Part shown: positions 8,688 through 16,751 of the stretch, one piece after another | Numbering within the stretch: the first letter of the stretch is position 1 | Layout of the letters: the number at the start of each line of letters is the position of its first letter | NCBI RefSeq assembly: GCF_900102265.1 | Contig: NZ_FNBH01000002.1 | Span: 806,001 to 870,000, forward strand | Direction: 5' to 3' | Length of the DNA stretch: 64,000 nt | Source of the DNA: Epilithonimonas hungarica | Lineage (GTDB): Bacteria; Bacteroidota; Bacteroidia; Flavobacteriales; Weeksellaceae | The notes under the pieces: model-generated | The model's database searches: none | The model's input: only the letters and a program-made list of their open reading frames with translations | What the model was told of the DNA's origin: nothing | Made by a program: the position numbers and the translations under genes

Positions 8688-10057
8688 AATTCTACTTTTT
8701 CAACATTGGGAAGCCACTCCATAATCGGGTCATAAAGTGTATCAATATTTCCCGCACCTACTGTCAATAAAATATCAAAATCTTTTTCTTTTATCAATTC
8801 AAAAGTCTCCTGTAATGTGCAGACTTTCTTGTTTACAATTTCAATTTTATCCGATAACCATGATGAGGTAATTCCTTCAAAATTTTCCTGAAGTTCTCTC
8901 GCAGGATAAATATCCAACAGCAATAAATCATCAGCTTTTTCCAGACTTCTTGCAAAATCTTCTGCAAAATCTCTCGTTCTGCTGAACAAATGCGGTTGAA
9001 AAACCACCAACAATTTCTTGGTCGGATAAAAGGTTTTTATTGAACCAATCACTGCATTTAGCTCTGTTGGGTGATGTGCATAATCGTCGATATAGATTTT
9101 TCCATTATCGAAAATATGTTTGGTATATCTTCTCTTGATGCCTTTGAAATTGGCAATAGCTTTCTTCAAAGTGTCGAAATCAACTCCCAAATTGCTCAGA
9201 ATTGCCAAAGCAACTGTGGCGTTTTCAACATTATGGATTCCGGGGATTTCCCAAACAAAATCTTCAATCTCCTGCGTTGGCGTATGAAAATCGAAATAGA
9301 TTTTATCGTGGTCCATTCTCAGATTATCAGAATAATAATCCGCTTCCTCATTCACTGCGTAAGTCCTGTGCTCTCTTCCGATAGCAATTCCTTTTCTCAC
9401 AAATAATTGATTGTCATTCGGAACCAAACCTGCAAACTGACGGAAACCGTCTTCTATCTGAACTCTGTCTCCATAAATATCCAAATGGTCTGCATCAATC
9501 GATGTTACAACTGCCCAATCCGGAGAAAGGTTTAGGAAACTTCTATCGTATTCATCTGCTTCAACCACAGAAAATTGATTGCCGTTGTAATCAAAATTAG
9601 ATTTGAAATTCTCAGAAATTCCGCCTAAAAATGCGGATGACGGCAGATTTGCTTCCTTACACAAATGTGCAATCAAAGTAGAAGTTGTCGTCTTTCCGTG
9701 TGTTCCTGCAACTGCGATACAATCTGTATTTTCGGTAATTAATCCAAGAACTTTTGCACGTTTTAGAATTTCAAAACTTTCACTTGCGAAGTAATCCAAA
9801 ATTCCGAGTTTCTTAATTGCTGGCGTATAAATAACCAAAGTCGATTCTTTGTCGAACGCAACAATTTTCTCATCAATCACATCTTCAAAAGAAATATCAA
9901 TTCCTTCAAAACCAAGCTGAGCTGTCAATTTTGTAGGCGTTTTATCATAACCCAAAACATTTTTGCCGTTAGCGTGAAAATATCTCGCCAGCGCACTCAT
10001 CCCAATTCCACCGATTCCGATGAAATAGAAGTTTTGATATTTGTTTAAGATGCTCAT
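8684..10057 (-). CDS. murC: UDP-N-acetylmuramate--L-alanine ligase
   Basis: MurC adds L-alanine to UDP-MurNAc, the first step of the peptide stem, in the cytoplasm. The 457-residue protein starts with a Rossmann nucleotide-binding segment (FYFIGIGGIGMSALARYF, about 10-27). The ATP-binding P-loop is AVAGTHGKTTTSTLI near residue 115. Typical later motifs are VVEADEYDRSFL, IPGIHNVENATVAL and IDDYAHHPTELNA. The start at 10057 (MSILNKYQNFY) gives the usual N-terminus. It is followed by the overlapping secreted gene and then ftsQ. Confidence 0.97.
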   Translation of the reverse strand: MSILNKYQNFYFIGIGGIGMSALARYFHANGKNVLGYDKTPTKLTAQLGFEGIDISFEDVIDEKIVAFDKESTLVIYTPAIKKLGILDYFASESFEILKRAKVLGLITENTDCIAVAGTHGKTTTSTLIAHLCKEANLPSSAFLGGISENFKSNFDYNGNQFSVVEADEYDRSFLNLSPDWAVVTSIDADHLDIYGDRVQIEDGFRQFAGLVPNDNQLFVRKGIAIGREHRTYAVNEEADYYSDNLRMDHDKIYFDFHTPTQEIEDFVWEIPGIHNVENATVALAILSNLGVDFDTLKKAIANFKGIKRRYTKHIFDNGKIYIDDYAHHPTELNAVIGSIKTFYPTKKLLVVFQPHLFSRTRDFAEDFARSLEKADDLLLLDIYPARELQENFEGITSSWLSDKIEIVNKKVCTLQETFELIKEKDFDILLTVGAGNIDTLYDPIMEWLPNVEKVEL

Positions 10058-10066
10058 TTTCTAATT

Positions 10067-10540
10067 TTAAAATGTTTCTTTTTTTAATGAAGCATTTCCT
10101 CCATACAGTTTTATAAGATGTAATAACGCTTTCTCCATTCTTTTAGAAAGCCCATCTTCTTCAAAGCTTAAGTCAAGAATTATTGAAATTTCTTCAATTT
10201 TGTCAGTTTTTCCATCTACATATTCTCTTTTTACACAATCGGTGTTTTTACAAAATAATTTTATTGAATACCAACTTAACTTACCTAAACTATCATTTAA
10301 TAAATCTTTTTTTACACTTATTTTATTAATGTCAGAAATTTTTATTCTTTCAAAATATCTAGGACTTGAAGAATAGACCAATTCTCCATTTACAAATTCA
10401 ACCCAATTTTTTAAATTTTCTGGTCTTCTATGTTTTTCATAAGTTTCTTTAATCCATTTTTGAGTTTCATCTTTTGTTTGTGAATTAAAAAAATTAACAC
10501 TCAGTAAAAAAATTATTAGAAAAAATATTTTATCCTTCAT
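10067..10540 (-). CDS. Secreted hypothetical protein upstream of murC
   Basis: I chose the ATG at 10540 rather than an ATG at 10567, because it gives a clean signal peptide (MKDKIFFLIIFLLSVNFFNS, residues 1-20). The mature part is about 137 residues, charged, with one likely cysteine pair (LFCKNTDCVKREY). No family is recognised. The start overlaps the end of the 66-residue gene upstream by 11 bases, so the two are probably one small transcription unit, placed between murG and murC. Base composition is more AT-rich than in the flanking mur genes, which fits an accessory insertion. Confidence 0.7.
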   Translation of the reverse strand: MKDKIFFLIIFLLSVNFFNSQTKDETQKWIKETYEKHRRPENLKNWVEFVNGELVYSSSPRYFERIKISDINKISVKKDLLNDSLGKLSWYSIKLFCKNTDCVKREYVDGKTDKIEEISIILDLSFEEDGLSKRMEKALLHLIKLYGGNASLKKETF

Positions 10541-10730
10541 ACTTTTCAATTTGGTGTTGATAAACATCGAATAATTGATTTGTTTTTATCTCTCTTATTA
10601 CAAAATCAAATTCTTTTTTAGGCCTGTTCTCATTGAAAACATCTTGCTTTGGATGCTCTTTTGTTCCCACAATTTCACATATTTTGCCTGGCGCTTTATA
10701 TCTAATTATGTCTTTAATTTTAAAATCCAT
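10530..10730 (-). CDS. Small hypothetical protein (66 aa) between murG and murC
   Basis: A 66-residue cytosolic protein without signal peptide or membrane segment. The sequence (MDFKIKDIIRYKAPGKICEI at the N-terminus, then EFDFVIREIKTNQLFDVYQH) suggests a small beta-barrel of the kind that begins with KxGDxVRYK. I cannot assign it to a family. It starts 13 bases downstream of the murG stop and overlaps the next secreted gene by 11 bases. With that neighbour it could form a two-gene cargo, but nothing shows what they do. Confidence 0.65.
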   Translation of the reverse strand: MDFKIKDIIRYKAPGKICEIVGTKEHPKQDVFNENRPKKEFDFVIREIKTNQLFDVYQHQIEKYEG

Positions 10731-10743
10731 TTTTGTGTTTTTA

Positions 10744-11847
10744 TTATATCAGTTTAAAAATCTCATCCACAATACCTTCTGCCGCTTTTGGCTTAGCAAA
10801 AAAATCCAGATTTGTTGACATTTCTTTTCTAAGATTTTCGTTCTCACAGATTTCTGAAAGCGTGTTCCAGAATTTATCTTTCATCTCAGAATCTTTGACA
10901 ATCCTCGCCGCGTTTTTCTGCACCAAAGTCAAAGCGTTATTGGTTTGATGGTCTTCTGCCGCAAATGGAAACGGAACCAGTAAAACCGGCTTTTTCGCCA
11001 CTGCCAATTCTGAAATCGCAATTGCTCCGGCTCTGGAAACAATCGCATCTGCCGCCGAATAAGCTATAGCCATATCGGAGATGAATTCCTTCAACATAAT
11101 TGATGATTGATAATTGATAATTGATTCATTATCCTTCAAATCATTATAATCTAGCTTTCCCGTCTGCCAAATGAGCTGGTAATCTTTTTCTTTTAATTTA
11201 TCTAAATTTTCTTTCCAGCCGTTATTCAAAGTTCTGGAACCAAGTGAACCGCCAACTGAAAGAATCGTTAATTTATTTTTATCTAAGCCTAATTTTTCCT
11301 TCGCTAGATCTTTATCAATCAAATCTGTTATGATATTCTGACGAATTGGATTTCCCAAGAAGTAAGTTTTCGTGCCTGGAAAAAATTTATCCATATCCGG
11401 ATAAGCTGTGAAAGCCGCTTTCGCTTTTTTCGCATTGAAAACATTGGTTTTTCCTGGCAAAGAATTTTGTTCCTGAATAAAAGTCGGAATTCCCATTTTC
11501 GCAGCAATGTATAAAGCCGGCCCGCTTGCAAAACCACCGGTTCCAACCGCAAAATCCGGTTTGAAATCTTTGATGATTTTCTTAGCCCTCATCAAGCTGG
11601 AAATGATTTTGAAAGGAAGCCCAATATTCTTCAGAAGATTACCTCTGTCAAATCCGGCGATATTTAAACCTTCGATTTTGAATCCGGCTTGAGGAACCTT
11701 TTCCATTTCCATTTTTCCGTTGGCGCCAATGAACAAAAACTCTGCGTCGGGAAATCTTTTCTGGATTTCCTGAGCAATCGCAACCGCTGGAAAGATGTGT
11801 CCACCAGTTCCGCCGCCACTCATTAATATTTTCAGTTTTTTGTTCAT
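10744..11847 (-). CDS. murG: Undecaprenyldiphospho-muramoylpentapeptide beta-N-acetylglucosaminyltransferase
   Basis: MurG transfers GlcNAc to lipid I to make lipid II at the inner face of the membrane. The start at 11847 gives MNKKLKILMSGGGTGGHIFP with the first glycine-rich loop at the usual distance; the frame also opens at an ATG at 11856 and a TTG at 11868. Other motifs are FIQEQNSLPGKTN, SVGGSLGSRTLN and SRAGAIAISELAVAKKPVLL. Between LIWQTGKLDYNDLK and MLKEFISDM there is a short insertion (NESIINYQSS) encoded by an AT-rich repeat that is otherwise intergenic. MurG should be about 367 residues with this start. Confidence 0.96.
   Translation of the reverse strand: MNKKLKILMSGGGTGGHIFPAVAIAQEIQKRFPDAEFLFIGANGKMEMEKVPQAGFKIEGLNIAGFDRGNLLKNIGLPFKIISSLMRAKKIIKDFKPDFAVGTGGFASGPALYIAAKMGIPTFIQEQNSLPGKTNVFNAKKAKAAFTAYPDMDKFFPGTKTYFLGNPIRQNIITDLIDKDLAKEKLGLDKNKLTILSVGGSLGSRTLNNGWKENLDKLKEKDYQLIWQTGKLDYNDLKDNESIINYQSSIMLKEFISDMAIAYSAADAIVSRAGAIAISELAVAKKPVLLVPFPFAAEDHQTNNALTLVQKNAARIVKDSEMKDKFWNTLSEICENENLRKEMSTNLDFFAKPKAAEGIVDEIFKLI
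11096..11134. repeat. AT-rich repeat unit inside the murG reading frame
   Basis: On the minus strand this reads as tandem TCAATTATCAATTATCAATC units, as in the intergenic repeats at 20600-20680 and 5620-5683. It keeps the murG frame and encodes about 13 residues (around 238-251) placed in a surface loop between two conserved segments. Confidence 0.65.
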
Positions 11848-11883
11848 ATTTTCCATTGGTTTTAGCAACGGTTATTTAATATT

Positions 11884-12040
11884 GAACCCTTCAGGTTCGT
11901 TGTGTTATTTTTCTCGTGCCATAGGTTTCACCTACGGCTATTCAAATTGAATCCTTCGGATTCTCTGTTTGTTTTTTTGCCATTTCCGGTGGAACAAATT
12001 CCAACGTTCTTTTCGTCATTCAGTGGAATAAATTCCAACG
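11884..12040. repeat. Cluster of short palindromes between murG and ftsW
   Basis: Five perfect or near-perfect hairpins are packed here: GAACC-CTTCA-GGTTC (11884-11898), an 8-bp stem around TAGGT-TTC-ACCTA (11918-11938), GAATCC-TTC-GGATTC (11949-11963), and two copies of TGGAA-NAAA-TTCCA (11990-12003 and 12024-12037), the latter inside a longer direct repeat ending TTCCAACG. No gene is present. These are REP-like elements of at least three different families. Confidence 0.75.
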
Positions 12041-12105
12041 CTAATAAATCTATCGTTCTTATGGAACTCAATTGCCATCCATCTTCGGACTTCCGTCTTC
12101 CAACT

Positions 12106-13341
12106 TTAGGCTATATCATTTATTTCTTCAATGCTTTGTCTTTTGCCCAAACCTTCTTCATCAAAAACCTGAATCCTGGAACTGACATTCAGGATAATTC
12201 CTAATTGAATGTAAGTTACCAACATCGATGTTCCTCCATAACTAATCAATGGCAAGGGTTGACCTGTAACCGGAATCAGATTCACCGCAACCGCAATATT
12301 CACAGATAATTGAATGAATATCATTAATCCGATTGCTAATACGAGCAACGAGCCAAAAAATGCGGGCATTTTACTGGCTATCATTACAATTCTGATTATC
12401 ATTATCATATAAAGGCTTATCAGCACAAAAGCGCCTATCCAGCCGTATTCTTCCACAATAATGGCAAAAATAAAATCCGAAACCGATTGTGGCAAAGTCT
12501 GTTTTAACGCACTTTTCCCTGGTCCGATTCCGTTGAATCCACCGTGAACAATAGCCGCTTTCGCTTGCATTACCTGATAGTTTTTTGCTTTGATACTTTC
12601 GTCTTCAACATCTGCCGTCTTTTTGGAACTCGTAAACGTTTCGATACGGCTCATCCACGTGTGAACACGGTTTCCTCCAATTAAATTCGTATTAAGAGCA
12701 ATGACTAAAAACATTACAATGAAAACCACTGAAAGCGAGATAAATCCCGCTACATATTGCCAAGCCAACTGTCCTATAATCAATATGATAATCGAAACCA
12801 TCATAATCATCAATGCTGTGGAACCGTTGTCTTTTGCCACCAAGCCAAACACAATCAGAATTGGTCCGAATATGTAAATGATATTCTCCAGAGGAACTCT
12901 TTCTCTCTTGATTTTTTTGGTTAAATATCTGCACAGATAGATAATCAACATCAAATAAGCAAACGAAGATGGCTGAAAGGAAATCGGTGTTCCTGGGATT
13001 TTCAACCATCGAGAAGCACTCGCACCTTCAATCTTTTGCCCTGTAAACATCGTAATCAACAACAATCCAATCGTGAACAAAAGCAGAATGGAACTCAGTT
13101 TTCCAATATATTCGTACTTGACTGTTCCTACGAAACGCATAATTCCCAAACCAATGAATACGAAAACGATATGCTTGAAAACGTGACCAGTTGTAGTCCC
13201 GTTGTTCACGATATATTCCAGATTCGAACTTGCGGAATAAACCGGAAATACGGAAAGGAAGGATATCAAAATGATAACCGACCAAAGAACCTTGTCTCCT
13301 TTCAGCAACTCGAATTTGTTTTCTGTAGTTTGTTCGTTCAT
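12106..13341 (-). CDS. ftsW: Peptidoglycan glycosyltransferase / SEDS protein FtsW
   Basis: FtsW is the polytopic SEDS glycosyltransferase that polymerises lipid II at the septum with its partner PBP (FtsI, upstream in this cluster). The 411-residue protein has about ten hydrophobic segments. Family motifs include the VFIGLGIMRFVG helix, KIPGTPISFQPSSFAYLMLI (the conserved QPS segment), GPGKSALKQTLPQSVSDFIFAI (extracellular loop with the PxxxSDFIFA signature) and TGQPLPLISYGGTSML near the C-terminus. It is separated from murD by the RAYT insertion and from murG by the palindrome block, yet the reading frame is intact. Confidence 0.96.
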   Translation of the reverse strand: MNEQTTENKFELLKGDKVLWSVIILISFLSVFPVYSASSNLEYIVNNGTTTGHVFKHIVFVFIGLGIMRFVGTVKYEYIGKLSSILLLFTIGLLLITMFTGQKIEGASASRWLKIPGTPISFQPSSFAYLMLIIYLCRYLTKKIKRERVPLENIIYIFGPILIVFGLVAKDNGSTALMIMMVSIIILIIGQLAWQYVAGFISLSVVFIVMFLVIALNTNLIGGNRVHTWMSRIETFTSSKKTADVEDESIKAKNYQVMQAKAAIVHGGFNGIGPGKSALKQTLPQSVSDFIFAIIVEEYGWIGAFVLISLYMIMIIRIVMIASKMPAFFGSLLVLAIGLMIFIQLSVNIAVAVNLIPVTGQPLPLISYGGTSMLVTYIQLGIILNVSSRIQVFDEEGLGKRQSIEEINDIA

Positions 13342-13349
13342 TATATATT

Positions 13350-13519
13350 TTGGCTAAAGCCAATCTTAATCCTTATTTTATTGAATGGGCTAAAGCCCAA
13401 TCCTATTGATGATTACAATTCAATTTTTATTATTTATTGAACTCTTTTTTCTATTTATTTTCAATTGCGTCCGGCTTTAGCCGGATGTTTCTTATCATTA
13501 TCGCATTGGCTTTAGCCAA
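13350..13519. repeat. REP-like GGCTAAAGCC palindromes on the ftsW side of the RAYT gene
   Basis: Four short palindromes: TTGGCTAAAGCCAA (13350-13363), GGGCTAAAGCCC (13387-13398), CCGGCTTTAGCCGG (13471-13484) and TTGGCTTTAGCCAA (13506-13519). The first two point one way and the last two the other, giving a BIME-like arrangement next to the transposase gene. Confidence 0.85.
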
Positions 13520-13522
13520 AAC

Positions 13523-13960
13523 TTATTTTTCATTTGATTTGAAATTATATTTTGAAATAAATTCTTCATATTCCTCAGAAAAACTTCTTGTCAAATGATG
13601 TTTTTCTTGATTAATAATATAATTTCTAACCTTTTCTATCATCGATTCTGAAACAGAAACTGCAAAATATTCATCTTGCCAAGCAAACTTCTCTTCAGTC
13701 AAGTTATTTTTATTAATCCAAAATGAAGATTCTCCTTTTATCAATTGTACCACTTTCTCTATTGTCTGGTTTGTTGACAGAGAAATTAAACAATGACAAT
13801 GGTCCGAATATCCATTTACAACATCTATAAAAATTCCTTTTTCATTTGCATTTTGTTTTATGTGTTTCCATACATTGATTCTCAAGTCTTTGGAATTGAG
13901 AAAAGGAATTCTGTTTTTTGTACTCCAAACAATGTGTGTGTAAACTTTTACAAATGGCAT
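13523..13960 (-). CDS. REP-associated tyrosine transposase (RAYT), IS200/Y1 family
   Basis: This 145-residue protein is a single-domain HUH/Y1 nuclease. The N-terminal strand VYTHIVWSTKNRIPFL is typical of the family; the metal-binding HUH motif appears as DHCHCLISL; the catalytic tyrosine is in VRNYIINQEKHH. The frame also opens at a TTG (13981) inside a palindrome, but the ATG at 13960 gives the family N-terminus. Palindromes with the core GGCTAAAGCC lie on both sides, as expected for a RAYT and its REP targets. There are no terminal repeats of a classical insertion sequence, so it behaves as a domesticated or REP-mobilising gene. It sits between murD and ftsW. Confidence 0.9.
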   Translation of the reverse strand: MPFVKVYTHIVWSTKNRIPFLNSKDLRINVWKHIKQNANEKGIFIDVVNGYSDHCHCLISLSTNQTIEKVVQLIKGESSFWINKNNLTEEKFAWQDEYFAVSVSESMIEKVRNYIINQEKHHLTRSFSEEYEEFISKYNFKSNEK

Positions 13961-13967
13961 TTTTATT

Positions 13968-14015
13968 TTGGCTAAAGCCAATTTATTCGTTCATTTTTAT
14001 AATGGGCTAAAGCCT
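13968..14015. repeat. REP-like GGCTAAAGCC palindromes on the murD side of the RAYT gene
   Basis: Two units, TTGGCTAAAGCCAA (13968-13981) and GGGCTAAAGCCT (14004-14015), followed by AATCCTATTGAT. The pair repeats the order and flanks of the pair at 13350-13398, so the two blocks are direct repeats around the transposase. Confidence 0.85.
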
Positions 14016-14031
14016 AATCCTATTGATAATT

Positions 14032-15375
14032 CTAATTCTTAATTGTCAATTCTTCTAAAACTTCTTTTTTGAATTGATTTCCACGGTCTTCATAACCGTT
14101 GAACAAATCAAAACTTGCGCAACAAGGTGACAATAAAACTACGTCTCCTTTTTCTGCAATCGATTTAGAAACTTCTACCGCTTTCTGCATACTGGAAGTG
14201 TCATAAATCTCAGTTTTCTTATCTTTGAAGAAATCAATAATCTTATGATTATCAACACCTAAGCAAACAATTGCTTTTACTTTTTTCTTGACTAATTCTT
14301 CGATTTCTGTATAATCGTTTCCTTTGTCTTTTCCGCCAACAATCCAAACAACCGGCTGTTTCATACTTTCCAAAGCGAAGTAAGTAGCGTTCACGTTTGT
14401 AGCTTTACTATCGTTGATGAACTTCACTCCGCGGATTTCTGCAACAGGTTCCAATCTGTGTTCAACTGCCTGGAATGTCATTAATGAATGTCTGATACTT
14501 TCATTGCTGATTTCCAATAACTTTCCGGCAATACTTGCTGCTAAGCTGTTTGCCACATTATGTTTTCCAACCAGTGATAATTCATCGATACTCATTGTGA
14601 AACCTTCATTGATATTAACTACAAAATTTTCATCAATCGAGAATGCGCCTTTTTCCAATCTTTCATCCAATGAAAATGGAACTTTGGTCACTTTCAAATC
14701 CAATTTTTCAAGAATTGACTTGCTCATTTCATCATCCTTGTTGTAGATGAAAAAATTGTTAGCATCCTGATTTTCAGCAATTCTGAACTTAGCCAAAGCA
14801 TATTCTTCATAATTGTAATTGTACTGGTCAAGGTGGTCCTTAGACAAATTCAACAACAATGAAATATAGGGTCTGAAATTCTGAATATCATCCAACTGGA
14901 AACTACTTACTTCCAATACATAATAGTCAAAATTCTCTTCGGCAACCTGCCTTGCAAAGCTTTTTCCGATGTTTCCGCCCAATCCGACATTGAATCCGTC
15001 TTCCTTCAGAATATAATAAATCAAAGACGTTGTCGTCGTTTTTCCATTACTTCCTGTAATTGCAATAATTTTTGCATTGGTAAATTCCGAAGCAAATTCA
15101 ATCTCAGAAGACAATCGGATTCCTTTTTCCTGAATCTTCTGAACCATTTCCGCTTTCTTTGGAATTCCAGGACTTTTGATGACCCAATCGGCATTCAGAA
15201 TTTTTTCTTCTGAATGTGTTCCGTCTTCATAGTCAATCCCAAGCTCGTCCAATTCTTTTTTGTAATTCTCACGGATAATTCCCATATCCGAAAGAAAGAC
15301 ATCAAAGCCTTTGGCTTTTGCCAGATACGCAGCACCAACGCCGCTTTCGCCTCCTCCAAGTATTACTACTCTCAT
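14032..15375 (-). CDS. murD: UDP-N-acetylmuramoyl-L-alanine--D-glutamate ligase
   Basis: MurD adds D-glutamate to UDP-MurNAc-L-Ala in the cytoplasm. The 447-residue protein opens with MRVVILGGGESGVGAAYLAK, a Rossmann loop. The ATP P-loop is AITGSNGKTTTTSLIYY near residue 110. The central domain has LEVSSFQLDDI and LNLSKDHLDQYNYNYEEY, and the C-terminal domain has NDSKATNVNATYFALES and VWIVGGKDKGNDY. All are diagnostic for MurD rather than other Mur ligases. It lies between mraY and the RAYT insertion, with about 130 bases of inverted AT-rich repeat separating it from mraY. Confidence 0.97.
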   Translation of the reverse strand: MRVVILGGGESGVGAAYLAKAKGFDVFLSDMGIIRENYKKELDELGIDYEDGTHSEEKILNADWVIKSPGIPKKAEMVQKIQEKGIRLSSEIEFASEFTNAKIIAITGSNGKTTTTSLIYYILKEDGFNVGLGGNIGKSFARQVAEENFDYYVLEVSSFQLDDIQNFRPYISLLLNLSKDHLDQYNYNYEEYALAKFRIAENQDANNFFIYNKDDEMSKSILEKLDLKVTKVPFSLDERLEKGAFSIDENFVVNINEGFTMSIDELSLVGKHNVANSLAASIAGKLLEISNESIRHSLMTFQAVEHRLEPVAEIRGVKFINDSKATNVNATYFALESMKQPVVWIVGGKDKGNDYTEIEELVKKKVKAIVCLGVDNHKIIDFFKDKKTEIYDTSSMQKAVEVSKSIAEKGDVVLLSPCCASFDLFNGYEDRGNQFKKEVLEELTIKN

Positions 15376-15380
15376 ACTAT

Positions 15381-15500
15381 TTTGTAAAATGTATTATGTA
15401 CAAAGTAAAATGACTTTTAAGTTGTACATCATTTGGTTATTAATTTTTAATTTATTCTGTAAAAAATACATTGTACATTATACTTTTTACATTTTACAAT
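15381..15500. repeat. Imperfect inverted repeat between mraY and murD
   Basis: The left arm (15381-15411, TTTGTAAAATGTATTATGTA and on) matches the reverse complement of the right arm (about 15468-15500, with TTTTTACATTTTACAA) with a few differences. The whole mraY-murD gap is occupied by it. No gene or terminator is seen. Confidence 0.6.
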
Positions 15501-15503
15501 TCT

Positions 15504-16745
15504 CTATCTAGTTTTTAAAGTGATCAGACAAATAATCGCCAGCATTACACCCACAATTATCATTCGGTTCACAATTTTACTTTCGTGAAAACCTTCTTTC
15601 TGATAATGATGATGCAATGGCGACATCTTGAATAATCTATTGTTTTGAGCATATTCCAGCCCATATTTTTTCTTTCTGTATTTGAAAACCATTACCTGTA
15701 AAATCACGGAGAGGTTTTCGATGAGGAATACACCACACAATACTGGAATCAGCAATTCTTTTCTAAGGATAATTGCTAAAACGGCTATTACGCCTCCCAA
15801 CATTAAACTTCCTGTGTCTCCCATAAAAATCTGCGCCGGATAAGTATTGTACCAGAAAAATCCTATTACCGCTCCAACCAATGCAAGCGCAAAAATCGTG
15901 GTCTCGCCCATATGCGGAAGAAACATAATATTCAGATAGTCTGCGAAAATCATATTTCCGGAAACGTAAGCAAAAAATGCTAAAGTCAATAGAATCACTG
16001 TACTTGTTCCTGCAGCTAATCCGTCAATTCCATCCGTGATATTCGCTCCGTTGGAAACTGCTGTTACTATGAAAATCACAATTGGAATGAAAACAATCCA
16101 AGCCCATTCGTGTGCTTCTGCATCATCCATCCAGAATAAAATCCCACTGTAATCGAACTCATTATTTTTAGTAAAAGGAACAGTAGAGACCGGAATTTTC
16201 TCGTCCGGCATAAAATTCTGTTCAACATTATTCCTATTGATAACCGTTGCATCGGCGTATTTTCTCTTAACCTCAACATCAGGGTGGAAATACATTGTAA
16301 CTCCGACAATTAAGCCTAAACCAACTTGTCCGATTACTTTGAATTTTCCACTTAGTCCGTCCTTATTTTTCTTAACCTTTTTGAGATAATCGTCTAAAAA
16401 TCCAATGGCTCCCATCCACAAAACCGAAATAATCAAAAGAACGATATAAACATTGGTAATTCTGGTAAATAGCAAAACCGGAATGATGGTCGCCAAAATG
16501 ATAATCAGACCTCCCATCGTTGGCGTTCCTTCTTTCTGCTTCTGTCCTTCCAGACCAAGGTCTCTTACCAGTTCTCCCATTTGCTTTCTTCTCAGGAAAT
16601 TGATAATTCTCTTTCCATAAGCCATTGCAATAATCAACGAAAACAAAACTGCCATCGCTGCACGGAACGAAATGTATTTGAACAAGTTCATTCCCGGAAC
16701 ATGAATCCCGTGAGCAGTTAAATATTCATATAGATAATACAGCAT
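15504..16745 (-). CDS. mraY: Phospho-N-acetylmuramoyl-pentapeptide-transferase
   Basis: MraY moves phospho-MurNAc-pentapeptide to undecaprenyl phosphate to make lipid I. The 413-residue membrane protein begins with [13 protein letters not shown] as in other MraY proteins. Diagnostic segments are [56 protein letters not shown] and the [11 protein letters not shown] loop, and the C-terminal [10 protein letters not shown] histidine motif is intact. A soluble insertion of about 60 residues ([15 protein letters not shown] and following) lies between two membrane segments. It starts 6 bases after murE. Confidence 0.97.
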   Translation of the reverse strand: MLYYLYEYLTAHGIHVPGMNLFKYISFRAAMAVLFSLIIAMAYGKRIINFLRRKQMGELVRDLGLEGQKQKEGTPTMGGLIIILATIIPVLLFTRITNVYIVLLIISVLWMGAIGFLDDYLKKVKKNKDGLSGKFKVIGQVGLGLIVGVTMYFHPDVEVKRKYADATVINRNNVEQNFMPDEKIPVSTVPFTKNNEFDYSGILFWMDDAEAHEWAWIVFIPIVIFIVTAVSNGANITDGIDGLAAGTSTVILLTLAFFAYVSGNMIFADYLNIMFLPHMGETTIFALALVGAVIGFFWYNTYPAQIFMGDTGSLMLGGVIAVLAIILRKELLIPVLCGVFLIENLSVILQVMVFKYRKKKYGLEYAQNNRLFKMSPLHHHYQKEGFHESKIVNRMIIVGVMLAIICLITLKTR

Positions 16746-16751
16746 ATTTGT

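Noticed and set aside
13028-13363. Minus-strand frame inside ftsW beginning MALAKIYNERTN
   Set aside because: It starts from a TTG in a REP palindrome and runs out of frame with FtsW; it is a by-product of the repeat placed before ftsW.
13350-14015. CRISPR-like array of regularly repeated palindromes
   Set aside because: The repeats are short palindromes with unequal spacing and mixed orientation around a Y1 transposase, and no cas genes are present. A REP/RAYT explanation fits.
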